Assembly (NCBI GenBank): GCA_964030475.1
Contig: CAXIPT010000001.1
Span: 2,296,449-2,360,448 of the forward strand
Origin: Tethya wilhelma
Taxonomy: Eukaryota > Porifera > Demospongiae > Tethyida > Tethyidae
Direction of reading: 5' to 3'
Length of the DNA stretch: 64,000 nt
Translations under genes and position numbers: made by a program
The notes under the pieces: model-generated
The model's input: only the letters and a program-made list of their open reading frames with translations
Told to the model about the DNA's origin: nothing
Databases searched by the model: none
Shown: positions 49,657 through 62,586 of the stretch, piece after piece
How the letters are laid out: the number at the start of each line of letters is the position of its first letter
Numbering within the stretch: the first letter of the stretch is position 1

Positions 49657-50683
49657 GACATGGGCAATCATTGACTGACATATCACAAGTTGATCATAAA
49701 CTCACTATAATTATATTGCAGTAGCTAGTTAATAGTCCAGAAGGAAGAACTTTTGTAGGCTTATATTGTTCAGTAATACTGTTAGTGCTGTAGATCTTTA
49801 GTCTAGATCCGCTAAGATGCCTCAAGTGATAAAAGTTATTATCTGCTTCGTAGCAAATCAAAGTTGAGTTGTCGATCCATAACACAGGGGGTGGTGACTC
49901 CCATAGCCATGACCATGGTCAAGATGACAGTCAATGATCATCATGGGATTTTAGTGCTGGTCAATGGTCAAAATGAAATTTCAGACTGGTCAAAGTTGGT
50001 AAAGGTTACCAACAGATTGTTATCAAACAGTGGCTCCAGATCTGGACCATAAAATTTTGCACTTATCTGATTGCTATTCTAAATGCTGGCGGATTTTCAC
50101 TACCACCACTGCTAATTAGTCTGGGCACCAGACCCTTTCTTGCCTATTCCCCATCCCCCTAAAACCTAGCAAGAAAGTGTCCAGACTAACTGCTAATGCA
50201 CCAAAGGCTTGGATTTCAATATCAAAAATCCAAAACTACCAGCATACTTGGAAGCCACAACTGAGCCACAGTCAACATCTTGTGTCTAATACTTAATTGG
50301 AGCCAATGGGCACTAGACTACTTTACTACTCATACCCATGTAAATGCTTTTACCATGGATATTATACTAAATAATACCTTGGTGTTGTGTGCATGAATAA
50401 GTCCAAAATGATTCGCTGAGATAGGTGTTTTCATGTCCTGGATCAGGAGCTATAGTGGAATCCTGTGGTAGGACCATTTCCTCCCATAATTTGGTATTAC
50501 TTTGGCCTTTCCATCAGTCAGTCTAGCTACAGTACATGGTCAGCAGGTAATGGTCGTCGCTGTGATTTGATTGATATTTGAGGAAAGGTGTGGCACAAGA
50601 CTTGAACAGTGTTTGACTCCCACTCATAATATATTTTCTGAAACTTAATAAATTGCAAATAGATCTATAATTGTAGACAATGC
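49657..50683. other. Intergenic, convergent 3' ends of transgelin and WDR19
   Basis: No coding sequence recognised. Contains one hairpin at about 50119-50191 (agtctgggcaccagaccctt … aagaaagtgtccagactaac type), another variant of the short foldback family. Confidence 0.5.
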
Positions 50684-53600
50684 CTATTCAGTGTATTGTG
50701 TTCTCAACAAGGAAGAAACTTCCTCTTGAGAGAGCTTTGTGAGTTCATCTGCCTTGATTGATTTAGAGCACATGGGGCACACTCCATCTTGAACACTCTC
50801 CAACAAACTGCAAAACAGCAATCAAAGATTGTTACAACTAGCTACAGTGAAGTTATTCACCATACCTCTTGAACTCAGAGTAGAGCGCAGGAAACTTGCA
50901 CTCAGTGCAATGGGTCCAGTCGTCCTTGATCATGTGTCGACCCTGTGCATAAAGTCATATAGAAACTAAATCATGCTGCATTCAGTGCATCGCATCATCT
51001 CAGGCATCACTGACAAAAACAACAGACTATGAGCCTAGCTTGTACAAGTACTGGAGAGCATCACTGAAACACCTTTTGATTCACATACCCAGACTACACA
51101 GTATCTTTATTTTTGTCAATTTGACTCACAGTGATAACACAGTAAGGGATGTTGTTTTTGCACTGAGGGCAGTCCAGAGTGGTCTGTGGCAGAGAGTACT
51201 CACAGAATGGACAGGGCTCAAGAGACTCATCAATCTCACTTTTATCTGGTTTCCTACACAAATCAACATCATATTTACAATTTAAATCCATGAGACCTTT
51301 TTTCACTCTCATATATTATTATGTCAGTGCATGGATATTATAGCTATAATAGCCATGGTCAGTGGTAGGTAGCATAACATGATATTGTACACATTGTGTG
51401 TACCTGACTATCTGCTCTATTTTCTTCTTCCACTTGGTGTCAATCTTCTGTCGATACTCTGGTCTCATCAACATAGCAGCATAGCTGAAGGCAGAGTGCT
51501 TCAGACCGGAGCGATGGCACTCAATCACAGTAGAGGTCAAGATGGGGACAATATCTGTACGGGGTAGTAGATTCATTACAGTTGGTAGTGTCAGTGAAAA
51601 GTAGAATTACAATGGTAGTATAGTATGTACTCACGAGATGGGAATTTGCTGATGTTGTTGGCCACTCTGATCAACATCCTGGCTCCCTTCAAGTGGTCTC
51701 CTTTCTTTACATGGAGCTGTACGGGTGAGAGTGGGGAGGGACATTTAAGCATCATACACAATTTATGATTGTATGTCTATACTGGACACTTACTTTGACT
51801 AGAATGTAGCTGTGAAGGACCATAAGGCTCTGTACCATATCAGAGGGAATCTTTATGTCATGCTTTTTGAGTTCTGCAGTGTTTTGGAAGTCACACAATT
51901 GCATACACATACAGCTCCAGTGCAATGTCATCATATCAATGTGCTTGTCTCTCTACATACCTGAGTACATGTAGAAGAGCACATCGTGAGCATTACGGTA
52001 GTTGCCAGCAGCCTGGTCTTCTCTGGCTATGAGCAGAGCAGTCCTCCCAGCTTCACGATACTGCTCCAGAGCCAGATGTAACCGAAACAAGTACTTGGCA
52101 TCCTACAACACAAGATATAAGTACATTATAGACAGTGGCATATAGTGGATTATAGACAGCGGTGTATAGTGAGTGTTGGTGGTAGAAGAGAGGACAAGTA
52201 CTAGTGTGTATCCTGTACCTTTGGTGTTTCGTCAGCCTCTCCCATGAGGTAGCCATGGAGGTGCTGTGTGAGTGACTCGTTCTTGGCCTCACCGACCGTC
52301 CTTATGGCCATGTCAATGTTCTCCCCATCAGGATAGGCAGTCGGAGAACAGTTCAGGAAGTGCTGGAGAGCCTGGGTGGGTACAAAGAGCACGAAACAAT
52401 TCACAACATTAGCCAAACACACACTCCTGCAAATCACACTATACAACACTGACTCCTGCACTGATCGACAACTTGCCTTGGAGTATTGCTTGACTTTGAG
52501 GAAGAACTGGCCAGCCTTGAAGTGGTCTGCATTCCTCTGGAAGTGGGTGGCTATCCTGAGGTAGTCCTCGCCAGTGGCATCATCACCAATGGCATCAGCA
52601 TACAGGTCCATGTGGTTGAATGACTGGAGGGAGGAATGGAGTCATCCATTACAAGATGGAGAGTTGGAGGTGGTGATTTACCTCGGCCATGTTGAAAGCT
52701 TCTTCCTGACAGTGTGACAAAACAAGAAACTGAATGGCTGAAGCTGAATCACCGAGTTTCTGGAAGAATCTGTAACAAAATTTGATAGTAAAGTAAGTTG
52801 AGTTAAAAACAAAAATAGAATGTTGTGCTCTTCCTACTTTGCAACCATCTTAGCTCCTTCAACAGAACGTGACTCCTTAACAATCCTGACTGCATCGTCA
52901 GGAGATTGAAGATGGTCAAGGTAGATCCTACAGAATTGTATAAAACAAACAAACAAACAAACAAACAAACAAACAAACAAAAAACAAAAAAAAACAAAAA
53001 AACAGAATTAATTACATACAGTCATATTGTACCAATCCCTCACTACACACTATCTTTGCTCTCACTGACCTTGCAGCATTGTCATGGTCCTTGGCCATCT
53101 CGTAGGCCTTGGCTGCCTCCTTGTAGTGCCTGTCAGCTTCACGAGCCTTGGCGTATTGAGCGTGGAGCTTTGTAGAGGAGCTGTGTTTGAGTATCTGTCC
53201 AACTTTGTTCCTGAAATGAATTGATGGTACAGTGTGAGCCTTGTAAGTTTTTTTTTAGAAACTGCTGACCAGTTCTTTGTTTTGATGTAAACAGTGGCTG
53301 CTTTGTCCCAGTTCTGAGAGTCCTCATACAGCACTCCTGACTCAGCATATAGCTGATGTGTGGCAGGTCAGTGAAGAATATAATTGTTAAAGCTGTGCAC
53401 GGTCTGTCCTTCTCTATCAGAGCCTACCTTCAATCCCTCTAGAATGGCAGCACAGTCTCTCTTCAGTGTCTTGCTGCTGGAAGACTGTGCTATCCCCACT
53501 CCCCTGTGGACCACAATGGTTGATGTACATGGGTTAGGATAGAATTACACTGTCAGACCTTTCCCACGCATGTATAGGCAGGATTTAGTGTGGGGGGTAC

Positions 53601-54271
53601 ACTATTTCCCTCCTATATAAATATGGGCAGGCTGGCCAAAATCTCAGCGTACCCAAAGTTAAAAATCCCACCCACATATATAGGAGGGACTTAGTGTAGG
53701 GGTAAGCTATTTTCCTCCTATATATATGGGAAGGATTTAACTTACTTATATAGGAGGGAAATACCGTATCCCTCACACTAAATGGGTGGAAAAGGTCTAA
53801 CAGTGTAATTTTGTACAAACCCAATGTACCGGCACCATCAGTCAGGCAGCCCCCTCTCACATTGTCATCATACTGTGTACCTTCTAATGTCTCCAGTCCT
53901 GATGGCCATTCGTGCAATGCCTCCACTGCATACCTCATCATGTTCAGCCCTCTGTAAGGTACAGACAAGTTCATTGCTTAATGCCCCATAATGAATTTTA
54001 TGGTACAGTATCTATCACTGATAATAGATTCACCTCAGGTGATTTAGTGATGCCATTTTCATAGTGCAGCAGAGCATTGGCGTAATCACCACTACAGCAT
54101 AACAACAATTCTTTAAATACAGGTGACTGAAATTATCAAGCCACTATCTCTCTCACTTACGTGAACTCAATTTGCTGTGCATACTCCTTACTGATGAACG
54201 GTATTTGTTCAGGAGCAAGAGTCTTGGCCAGGTTGAGAGCCTGGTCCCAGTGAAGGAGATCCCTCCTCATC

Positions 54272-54314
<43 letters not shown>

Positions 54315-56171
54315 TAGGTTTCAAACCAAACCAGTAGGCTCCAATGGATGTTCTTTATAGGTGAGAGTGAAGCTCAGTATTCCTTACCTTGAGTGCAGCA
54401 GCTGGGTTGGAAGAGGAGAGGAACAGCTCCTGGGCCTGGTTGTAGGACTCTGTGAACATGGCTACATAACCTACGAGCAGGTTGCGATCTTCAATGTGCT
54501 GAGAGAACAAGAGTCAAACACATACATGTAGCTTATCTTTGACTCAGAAGCTAGAATGTTACAGTGCTTATAATATTATGTACCAATATCTTCTGTAAGG
54601 AGTAGACCATGGCAACATTCTGAACCTGCTGGTAGCAACAGATGGCTGGATGGGTGGAGGATAGGACACTCATGAAACATACATACTAGTACCACAATTA
54701 AGGATATCTCTTACCCATTTCAATGTCGAGATGGTGCAAAGATGCCTTTGCTAACTCATTCCACGAATCAACAGCATCAAGTGCAGAAGCAAACGACCAA
54801 GCATCTTTGAACCTCTTCAACACAATGCATCTTCTCATGGAAGACATTAGCTAGACACACACAGAAACAGAATTGTAGAAACCAGGATTGAGAATATTAG
54901 TCCAAAATGACCAACCGTATACATGCATATATTATATTATAAGGAATGACTAATAATATTCTCAGTCTACCTCTCCTTCTGTGATCTCCTGGTTGTCACT
55001 GAAACTGTGAGTGCTGAGTCAAATGATGGAGATCTTTCCAGTGAGTGTCTGACAGGAGACCTCTCCATTGTAGAGCATCAGAGGCTTTTGGCCAAAGGGA
55101 AGCCCACTAGATATGAGACAAGACTTGTGGATATGGTTGAAATGCCTCTGAAGGTTTTTAGTTGTAAACACGTCTGTCGAGTCAGAAGTCTTTATAAAAA
55201 TATATATACTAGTATAGTGTTTTGTTATTTTAGCATTGTTTTGTAATTAGCTGAAGAATGCATGTAGTACAAGGTAATTGTATGTTTCTCTCTCTTTGTA
55301 AATTGCTCAGAAGCATTACTATAATAGTGTTTTGTTGTGTTGCCATAGTTTTGTACTTATAGCTAGTATAGTGAATGACATTGTGTCAAAAGATTATAAT
55401 TACGTGTCAGCAATACTCTTGGTGTTGGTTAAATTCCTTATTCAAATGTTGAATCACCATTGTGGTATTATACGTACGGTAGTACGTATAGTAGGAATGG
55501 GCCGCCTGTCCCATAGACACAATACAAAATGTTGGTCCCTATAAAAATCTAGTCAAACAAAATTAAACCTTCAAAGCTGCTCAGAGGCTCATACTGACAG
55601 ATTACCAACTGCATGCAAGGCCTAAAGCTCACAAAAACTTTCCTCAGCACTCGTAGAGAGCGCTAGTGGGAAGCCACCATAGTGCCATTTTTGTCCTAAC
55701 GTACGTACTTTCTGACTGACTTACTTGAAAAGGATTTCCAGAGAACCAGAATGTGTTGAGCCAACTTTGACAGCACAAAGTAAGTTCTTTTCATAGGTAC
55801 TACATTCCTTGATACTCATTTTAATCTCAAATAGGCCTAAACAAAAACTAGAAAGCTTTGAAACTTAGTGTATAAATTCATGTAGTTCAATACAGCCATC
55901 TTCATAATTATGTAGAGTTCAAAGGTTATCTATACACGTGGCATCATTATGCGCATGCGCATTAGCCTCCTCCAGCATGCATTGTAGCTGCTACTCAAGC
56001 TTTTTGCAGGGACTAACCAGTCTCTGATAGTCACCACACTGTAGTGTTGAAAAAAGTGAATGAACAAGTAGTAAAAATTTCAAAAAAATAAGTAGTGTAG
56101 GAATGGGCAGTGCGGTAAAAAGTATTGGANNNNNNNNNNNNNNNNNNNNNNNNNNNNNNNNNNNNNACACA

Positions 56172-56236
<65 letters not shown>

Positions 56237-59200
56237 AGGGAAAATTTAGTGACACTAGGCACTAGATTTTTCCTATAATATAATATTTTTATAGGGGATT
56301 TTTAGTGACATACACTAAATTTTTTCCTATAGTGTGATAGGGAAAATTTAGTGATGTGCACTAAATTTTCCCTATAGTATTTGGAAAGGATTATAATGGC
56401 CTGTCACTAAAGTTCTCCTATAGTACCTGGGGGTGACATTAGTGACAGCAAGCACCAAATTTCTCCTATAGTAGTTGAGAAAAGTTGAGCAAAAAATCTA
56501 GTGCCTAGTGTCACTGTATACTGTATACTGTACTGTGTACTGTGTACTGTGTAATGGATGTTCTCTATAGGTGAGAGTGAAGCTTAGTATTCCTTACCTC
56601 GAGTGCAGCAGCTGGGTTGGAAGAGGAGAGAAACAGCTCCTGGGCCTGATTGTAGGACTCTGTGAACATGGCTACATAACCCACGAGCAGGTTGCGATCT
56701 TCAATGTGCTGAGAGAACAAGAGTCAAACACATGTAATTTATCTGCAGCTCAGAACTAGAGTGCTACAGTGTTCATGTTATGTACCAATATCTTCTGTAA
56801 GGAGTAGACCATGGCAACATTCTGAACCTGCTGGTAGCAACGGATGGCTGGATGGGTGGAGGATAGGACACTCATGAAACATACATACTAGTACCACAAG
56901 GATATCTCTTACCCATTTCAATGTCAAGATGGTGCAGAGATGCCTTTGCTAACTCATTCCACGAATCAACAGCATCGAGTGCAGAAGCAAACGACCAAGC
57001 ATCTTTGAACCTCTTCAATACAATGCATCTTCTCATGGAAGACATTAACTAGAAACACACATAGAACAGCAAAATGACCAACCATTCATGCATACATAAT
57101 GAATGACTAATAATATTCTCAGTCTACCTCTCCTTCTGTGATCTCCTGGTCGTCACTGAAGCTGTGAGTGCTGAGTCGAATGATGGAAATCTTTCCAGTG
57201 AGTGTCTGACAGGAGACCTCCCCATTGTAGAGCATCAGAGGCTTTTGGCCAAAGGGAAGCTTGGTCGTACCCACCATGAGACAAGTAGGACCTGCAGTTG
57301 CATTGTCACAAGTACACACATACATGTAGGATGTCAAGTTGGGTTGTTGCCAATGCAAGTGGATCTATACAGAGAATGGTGAGGTACTGACCGTTGATAG
57401 TGTCTCTGTGATAGACATAGGTGTAGACGTTCTCTTCATCGTAGGCTATCATTACATGCTACACAATTGTGGACAGAGAGCAGCATTAGTTTTATGAATG
57501 GCAAGCACGTGGCTAATTCACCCACTGAGTGCTGAACAGGCAGTACCTTGTCCAGAGGCCAGTTCTCCCAGAGAACACCCTTACCACTGGGAGGGAAGTC
57601 AGGCAACTCAATCAGAGCATCATTCACCTGGGTAAGGGAAGCAATAGAATGAAAGTTAGAAGGTATAAGTACCACCGGTAAGTTTCTTTGTTTTTTGTTT
57701 TTTTTGTTTGTTTTTGTTGTTGTTGTTGTTGTCATTTGGTTTCTCCCAAGGAACTTACTGGGTTATAAATGAAGGCATCACTCTTGTCATCAATGAAGAC
57801 CAGCCTGGTGCCAGAAGGATCAGGGAACACTTTGGAAATACCTGGGCACAGAGTCAATGGGTTAACACTAATGGGAGGGAGGGAGCAAGTGAGTGTAGAG
57901 TTGTGAGCTTACCAACAACATGCTTGAATTCAGTCACAAACCGCCAATCATCAATGAAAAAGTACATCAGCTTCCCAGCCTACAAGTACATAGTTCTGAA
58001 TCAATCACTCCCCACAATCAATGCCACACACACACACACACAGTAGTAGTAGTAGTACCTCAGTGCCGTATGTAAGGAAATCCTGTGTGATTGCCATACA
58101 GGTGATGACCTCATCTTCACCATCGGCGGGGAACATTCTCCCCTCCTTACCAACATGATCACTGCTCTCAGACTGAAAGAAAGAGAAGAGAGAGAGAAAG
58201 TAAACAGCACACACTCCTACAAACAGACTAGTAGTTGGTACTTACATTGGTGTCTCTTGTGAGGCCCCCAGATGGCTCAATCTATAGGATACATTTAGAG
58301 ACACAGTGAAGTAACTCCACCCACAGAGTGTGGTGCATGCCTGACCTGATGCAGTTCTATCTTTCCTTCAAACAGAGCAGCAGCATAGTAGCCATTGAGC
58401 TGGAAGCTGGTGATGGTGCCAAGGTAGGACCGTTCAAGCATTTCACCTGGATAGATCAAAACATTGAACAATTAATAGACAAAAGTTGAAGCAATAGAGT
58501 AGGAAAACAAGGCCTATGGTATAGTGGCTGGTGCAAGTAGCAGCTGATACAATGCCTTACCTTGTTCACCAATTTCGTGGATCCATGCTCTGTCATTCAT
58601 GCCCACTGCAATGTGGAAGGGTCCTAGAGCTACAAACGTAGGCTCCACTGTCACACTGAGCTTCAATGGAGGCTCCTGAGGGAAAGAGAGTCTCTTATAC
58701 CACAACACAACACACACCAAGTCAAACACACCTCTTCCACATTGTTGACAATGGTCACCTAGGAGGCACACAAGGAGCAACCGTAAGAAGGAGAATAAAG
58801 TAAATTTTGAACCGTTAACTTAAGGGACCTTTGGCACGAACCTCCAACAGTGAAGTGAGATAGGCCAGTCTAGTTCCATTGGAATCCCCCAGAATTGGGA
58901 GCTTAGCAAGGTAAGTGAACACTCCACCTGGAATAGATGCACACAGCACACATACACATACGCATTGATTCATCCTGTGTTGGTAGAGAAATCATTTGAC
59001 TAACCATTGAGAGTACTGACAGTGAGTAGTTGACCATCGTCAGTCCACTGCAACTTGTGGAGTGTGCCTGGAAGACCAACAAAGAAGTACAAGATCAGAG
59101 CTCAAAATTTTCTTGACCGAGGAAATCAAAAGTCCCAATACACTTTTAAGGAACTGGATCCAAAGCTTTTAGTTTATCTTACCCTTTTCCTCTTCCACGT

Positions 59201-59855
59201 TCATGATGCTGTAGACCTCCTTCAGGTCTTGCATGTCATGTATCTTGATGCTACACAGAATATCAGACCATACTTACTATGAAATTGCAGTAATACACAG
59301 GGTGCATAGTACCTCTCTCTCCCTGTACCCTCACCTGTTGTCTCCACAGGTGGCCACCTGGTTGAGACTCTTTGAGATGGATACATCACTGAGAAAGTTC
59401 TTGTGATTGCGAGACTGGAACAACTCCTGTACATGTATATAGGAGAGGGGTACACACTGAAGTATTTCATATTCACTCTGTTATACTATATTGGTATTAT
59501 GTACACATGTGCCAAAATGATAATAATATATTTATGCACACACAGACTGAAAGTGAATAGCTTCAACCTAAGTCTTTGTCTTACCTGACCAATCTCATTC
59601 CTGTCAGTGGAGATGAGGACAAAGAACCCATGGGAAAACCCAATCATGATGAACCCTTCACCATACCTGCAATCACACAACATGCATCACACAGGAATGA
59701 GGCAGTAGCTCCATGCCCACCAGGATGTGGGCAATGGGTACCATTTGTAAGTGACAATGTCTCCGTAACGAGGCTGGAATGCCAACTCAATGGGGTTATC
59801 AGAGTTGTCCATGTCATAGAGGAAGAGAGTCTTGTGGCCAACAATAACACTCACC

Positions 59856-59909
<54 letters not shown>

Positions 59910-61174
59910 AGTAGGTTACTTATAATAATTTCGAGCTCGCCAAAACAAAGTTTAACAGCTACACTTTAGAAAGCCAAACATTGACATAAATCATAATGTA
60001 TGCTGTCAATGTACTTACAGTTGTCTCCTCTGAATTGACTCCAGTCTTGGAGAATTGAATGTCATAAGGCTCTGCTCGTAGTATCGTCTATAGATGCAAG
60101 CATAGTCATGTGGATACCATGGTAACAAAGATGTCATGAAGAGGCAGGGTTACCAACCGATCGAATGGTGTCTCCATCAGCATTGCTGATTGTCAGTGAC
60201 CTGTCCTCTGCACCAAGAGCTAACAGATTCTGAAACCACCACAAAAAAAAACACCACCATGATCACATAAATTTGAAGCTACATGACACTATTGAACTGG
60301 CACACCTGACTACTCCATGTACCACACACAATCTTCTTGGTATGCTTGCCTAGAATGGGCACCTTCCTACAAGCAGCACACACATCATTTAAGTAATACT
60401 CATACATGTATTCTTCTGCTTTTATTGTGAGTGCATTTTTTTTTTACCTTCTGGATCGGTGATTGTACAAGAGTATATTTCCTTTGCTGGTACCAATGGC
60501 AAGAGTGTGAGTGTGTTTTGCCCAAATACACAGAGAAAGAGGCTCTCTATAATGTGTGTGCATTTTACATGGAGTGTGCACTTAATAATTAAAAATTGAT
60601 AACAAAAAAAAAAACACCCACTCACTTCAATCCAGTGTCAAGCTTGGAAACTTCAAAATTATGCACATTCCACATGAACACTACACCTGTAGCAAAGGAA
60701 CATGATCCTAGTTCACTCCTACCTTAGCTAGTGAGTAAACTACAATCACAAAGCATGAATTTTGACTGTACCAGTCTTATCTTGCGTGACAGCCAATATG
60801 TCTCCATCTTTATCCCAATCCATAGAGGTGCACACACTATGATCAAGGAAAGAATATTTTAGAAGTACAAGTGGAAATCCTCTTCCACTTTGGTACTCAC
60901 CCTGGAAGCACCATCAGCACATCACTCCTGTGTTCACCATGACGATCGTAGATGTTCACAATCTTATTTAAACTACGTACAGTGAGTAACCACATTATTA
61001 AAGTATGCATTGATAGACAAAATGTACACAATCATGCATGCTATTGCATGAGCTAAAATTGCATGCATTCACAGACCCAGAAATTGCAAGATAATTGCCA
61101 GCTGACTTCTGCCAAGCAAAACTGACAGCACCCAGCCCATTCACCACTGGGTAGACGTCAAACACGTTCTGCAT
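50684..61174 (-). CDS. WDR19: WDR19 / IFT144, intraflagellar transport complex A subunit
   Basis: Core subunit of IFT-A, which drives retrograde transport and membrane-protein entry in cilia and flagella. The start is [20 protein letters not shown] (61174) and the end LLRTQYTE (stop 50684). Across more than 30 short exons the translation follows human WDR19. The N-terminal WD40 part includes [58 protein letters not shown] and [13 protein letters not shown]. The TPR-like alpha-solenoid includes [62 protein letters not shown] and [20 protein letters not shown]. The C-terminal zinc-binding tail has [34 protein letters not shown] and VCPMCSKS. Anomaly: exons encoding the WD-to-TPR junction are present twice (54343-55103 and 56553-57260), the former with a TGA. 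A working protein would need to use only one set. Confidence 0.95.
52939..53003. repeat. (ACAA)n simple repeat
   Basis: Run of acaaacaaacaa followed by A-rich sequence, inside a WDR19 intron; any ORF through it is an artefact of the repeat. Confidence 0.9.
53578..53812. repeat. Intronic repeat with tandem aggagggaa/tagtgtgggg motifs
   Basis: Within a WDR19 intron, stretches like tataggagggacttagtgt, ttccctcctatataaatatg and tccctcacactaaatgggtg occur three to four times in both orientations. They look like a short decayed foldback or MITE. Confidence 0.5.
54272..54311. repeat. (AG)n microsatellite serving as polypyrimidine tract
   Basis: On the minus strand this is (CT)n ending in …ctctctag directly before the exon ATGAGGAGGGATCTCC (MRRDLLHWD) of WDR19, so the repeat is the polypyrimidine tract of that 3' splice site. 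Confidence 0.85.
54343..55103 (-). repeat. WDR19 four-exon duplication, copy 2 (first exon truncated, with TGA)
   Basis: It matches 56553-57260 over exons encoding [40 protein letters not shown], the [11 protein letters not shown] exon and [19 protein letters not shown]. Similarity stops abruptly inside the first exon at about 55103 (…aagggaagc). There [10 protein letters not shown] of the other copy reads ISI-stop (TGA on the minus strand at 55019-55021, against CGA at 57176-57178). It is joined by normal introns to the downstream WDR19 exons. Confidence 0.9.
55104..55485. other. Non-coding DNA between WDR19 copy 2 and repeat copy B
   Basis: AT-rich; no exon of WDR19 and no other recognisable coding sequence. 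It is absent from the other copy of the duplicated block, so it belongs to the insertion that truncates the exon. Confidence 0.5.
55486..56129. repeat. Interspersed repeat, copy B, ending at assembly gap
   Basis: Inverted homologue of 21666-22268 plus the start of the adjacent MITE arm. It starts tacgtacggtagtacgtata, contains tgcgcatgcgcatta and ends gtgtaggaatgggcagtgcg plus gtaaaaagtattgga. A 37-base gap (56130-56166) follows. Confidence 0.8.
56174..56234. repeat. (AG)n microsatellite beside the assembly gap
   Basis: Same motif and relative position (3' of the fourth duplicated exon) as the (AG)n at 54272, supporting allelic or duplicate relationship of the two blocks. Confidence 0.9.
56248..56515. 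mobile_element. MITE with agtgacactaggcactagat termini
   Basis: The left end agtgacactaggcactagat plus tttt is mirrored at the right by aaaaaatctagtgcctagtg plus tcact. The interior holds repeated TAGTGACA…CACTAAATTTTTCCCTATAG-like units in both orientations. It is present in the intron after exon block copy 1 and absent from the same intron in copy 2 (54311-54343). Confidence 0.85.
56553..57260 (-). repeat. WDR19 four-exon duplication, copy 1 (intact)
   Basis: Continuous with upstream WDR19 exons (the first exon keeps its 5' part …TTKLPFGQ). All four exons are open and have canonical splice sites, including the Arg codon CGA at 57176-57178 that is TGA in copy 2. Downstream it runs into a MITE, an (AG)n run and a gap rather than the next WDR19 exon. 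Confidence 0.9.
59857..59907. repeat. (AG)n microsatellite at a WDR19 3' splice site
   Basis: On the minus strand (CT)n ends …ctctctag immediately before the exon GTGAGTGTTATTGTTGG ([15 protein letters not shown]), again providing the polypyrimidine tract. Confidence 0.85.
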
Positions 61175-61577
61175 AGCGAGAAGAAGAGTTTGTTGATGGT
61201 GAGCTTTAAATAGAATAAAGACAATCCGCCCCTTTTACATGGAGCATCACAATGCCTCTGGGCGTACACACAATTCTTTGTCACTTATGGTACATACTTT
61301 CATCATTTTGAGAGTCTTTAGCCGATCACAACTTGCTTGAGGTGCTTTGCCTCCAAAATTTTCAGACGCTTTGAGTTATTGCATGTGTATCCATAGTAAC
61401 CCACATCTACTTTTGGGGGTTATCCCTTACCAGATGAAAATTGGCAGAATAATTAATGTGACAAAAACGTTTGAATGACACACACACACAACACATATAC
61501 TTCAGGATGTAGTAAGAGCATAATTTACATTCCACAAATGATTATTATATCATTTGTGAATTACTACTAGTTACATA
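61175..61577. other. Spacer between WDR19 start and complexin end
   Basis: About 400 bp without coding sequence; presumably the WDR19 promoter and complexin 3' UTR. No specific element recognised. Confidence 0.45.
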
Positions 61578-62249
61578 CTACGACACACAACAGTTCTTTT
61601 CCTCTTTACTGTCTCTCCTGGACTTTGACTTTGAGGCGGCAGGAGGTTTTGTCTTTTTCCCTTCACTCGATAGTTGGTACTTTTCACGAATCTTTTGTCT
61701 CTCAACTTCCCTCTGTTCGTGCAGGGCCTTCTTCTCTTTCTCACGTTGCTCTTTTCTCTTTTTCTGTTCTTTGGCACGATGTCGTTCAGCAAGTTCTGCT
61801 CGAGCCTCAGCATGTGCTTGATCTTCACGATCGTCAAGACCCATAGCTCCTATAGTAGCAGTACAAATACATCTAATAATATGTATTACAGAGTATACTA
61901 TTATAAAATCAGTTGTTTATCATAAACTTCCTACAACATGGTACATGGGATGTAGTACACTGAACAAAATTAAATGGGACAAGAGCTTTGATGCGTGCAT
62001 TATAATAGATTTGATATTTTGCCACTTTAACTCTCCAACTCTTAGTACGATATATTATCCCAGATTCTACTTGCCATATAAAACTGCTTGACCTCTGACA
62101 GTTGATCAGTTTTCCTACACACGACACAACCTGCCCTTGGCCAGCTAGAGATAGATAGTAGATCACACAGAGACTCAGTACTCACCTTCAAGATCATGTG
62201 TCAGTCCCTTTACTTTAGAGCTGATAACTGCTGTAGCGATTGTCTCCAT
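61578..62249 (-). CDS. Complexin with C-terminal CAAX box
   Basis: Complexins bind assembled SNARE bundles and clamp or promote Ca-triggered vesicle fusion. Two exons (62249-62186 and 61849-61578) encode 111 residues: METIATAVISSKVKGLTHDL, then EGAMGLDDREDQAHAEARAE, a long charged accessory helix (HRAKEQKKRKEQREKEKKAL), the central SNARE-binding helix REVERQKIREKYQLSSEGKK (compare the canonical RQxIRxKY), a basic Ser-rich tail and the ending CCVS. The last four residues form a CAAX motif predicted to be prenylated, as in vertebrate complexins 3 and 4. Length is slightly below typical (about 130-160). It lies ~400 bp upstream of WDR19 on the same strand. Confidence 0.88.
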
Positions 62250-62586
62250 ACTGAAACGGCCAAGTAAACAACTCTAGCTCTGATCACAGCTCCCAAACAA
62301 GAAATATGCTGAATCAGCAGGAAGGTGGGACTAATGCGCACAGGAAGCAGGAAGTCAATGACGGTGCAAATTAGCTGCGCTGCTAATGACGGGAAATTAA
62401 AGTAAGAGAATTACAATGAATTTTCTGCTTGCATGCAGTCATTTTATTAAAAGAATACTGTAGTGATTGTTTTATATATTTATTAATTTACAACATGTCA
62501 ATAATACACTGTACTGTAGCTATACATTAATTATACGTTACTATGATTAGCTTACAATATAATTCTTATGCTTAGTACTAAACTAA

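Noticed and set aside
53585..53974. 129-codon minus-strand frame in the WDR19 region
   Set aside because: Only the segment near 53885-53952 is an exon, and it is read in a different frame ([20 protein letters not shown]); the rest is intron with repeats.
56031..56262. Minus-strand frames rich in Ser-Leu repeats
   Set aside because: Translation of the (AG)n microsatellite and an assembly gap.
59576..59911. 111-codon + frame ending in (RE)n
   Set aside because: Antisense of WDR19 exons followed by the AG microsatellite.
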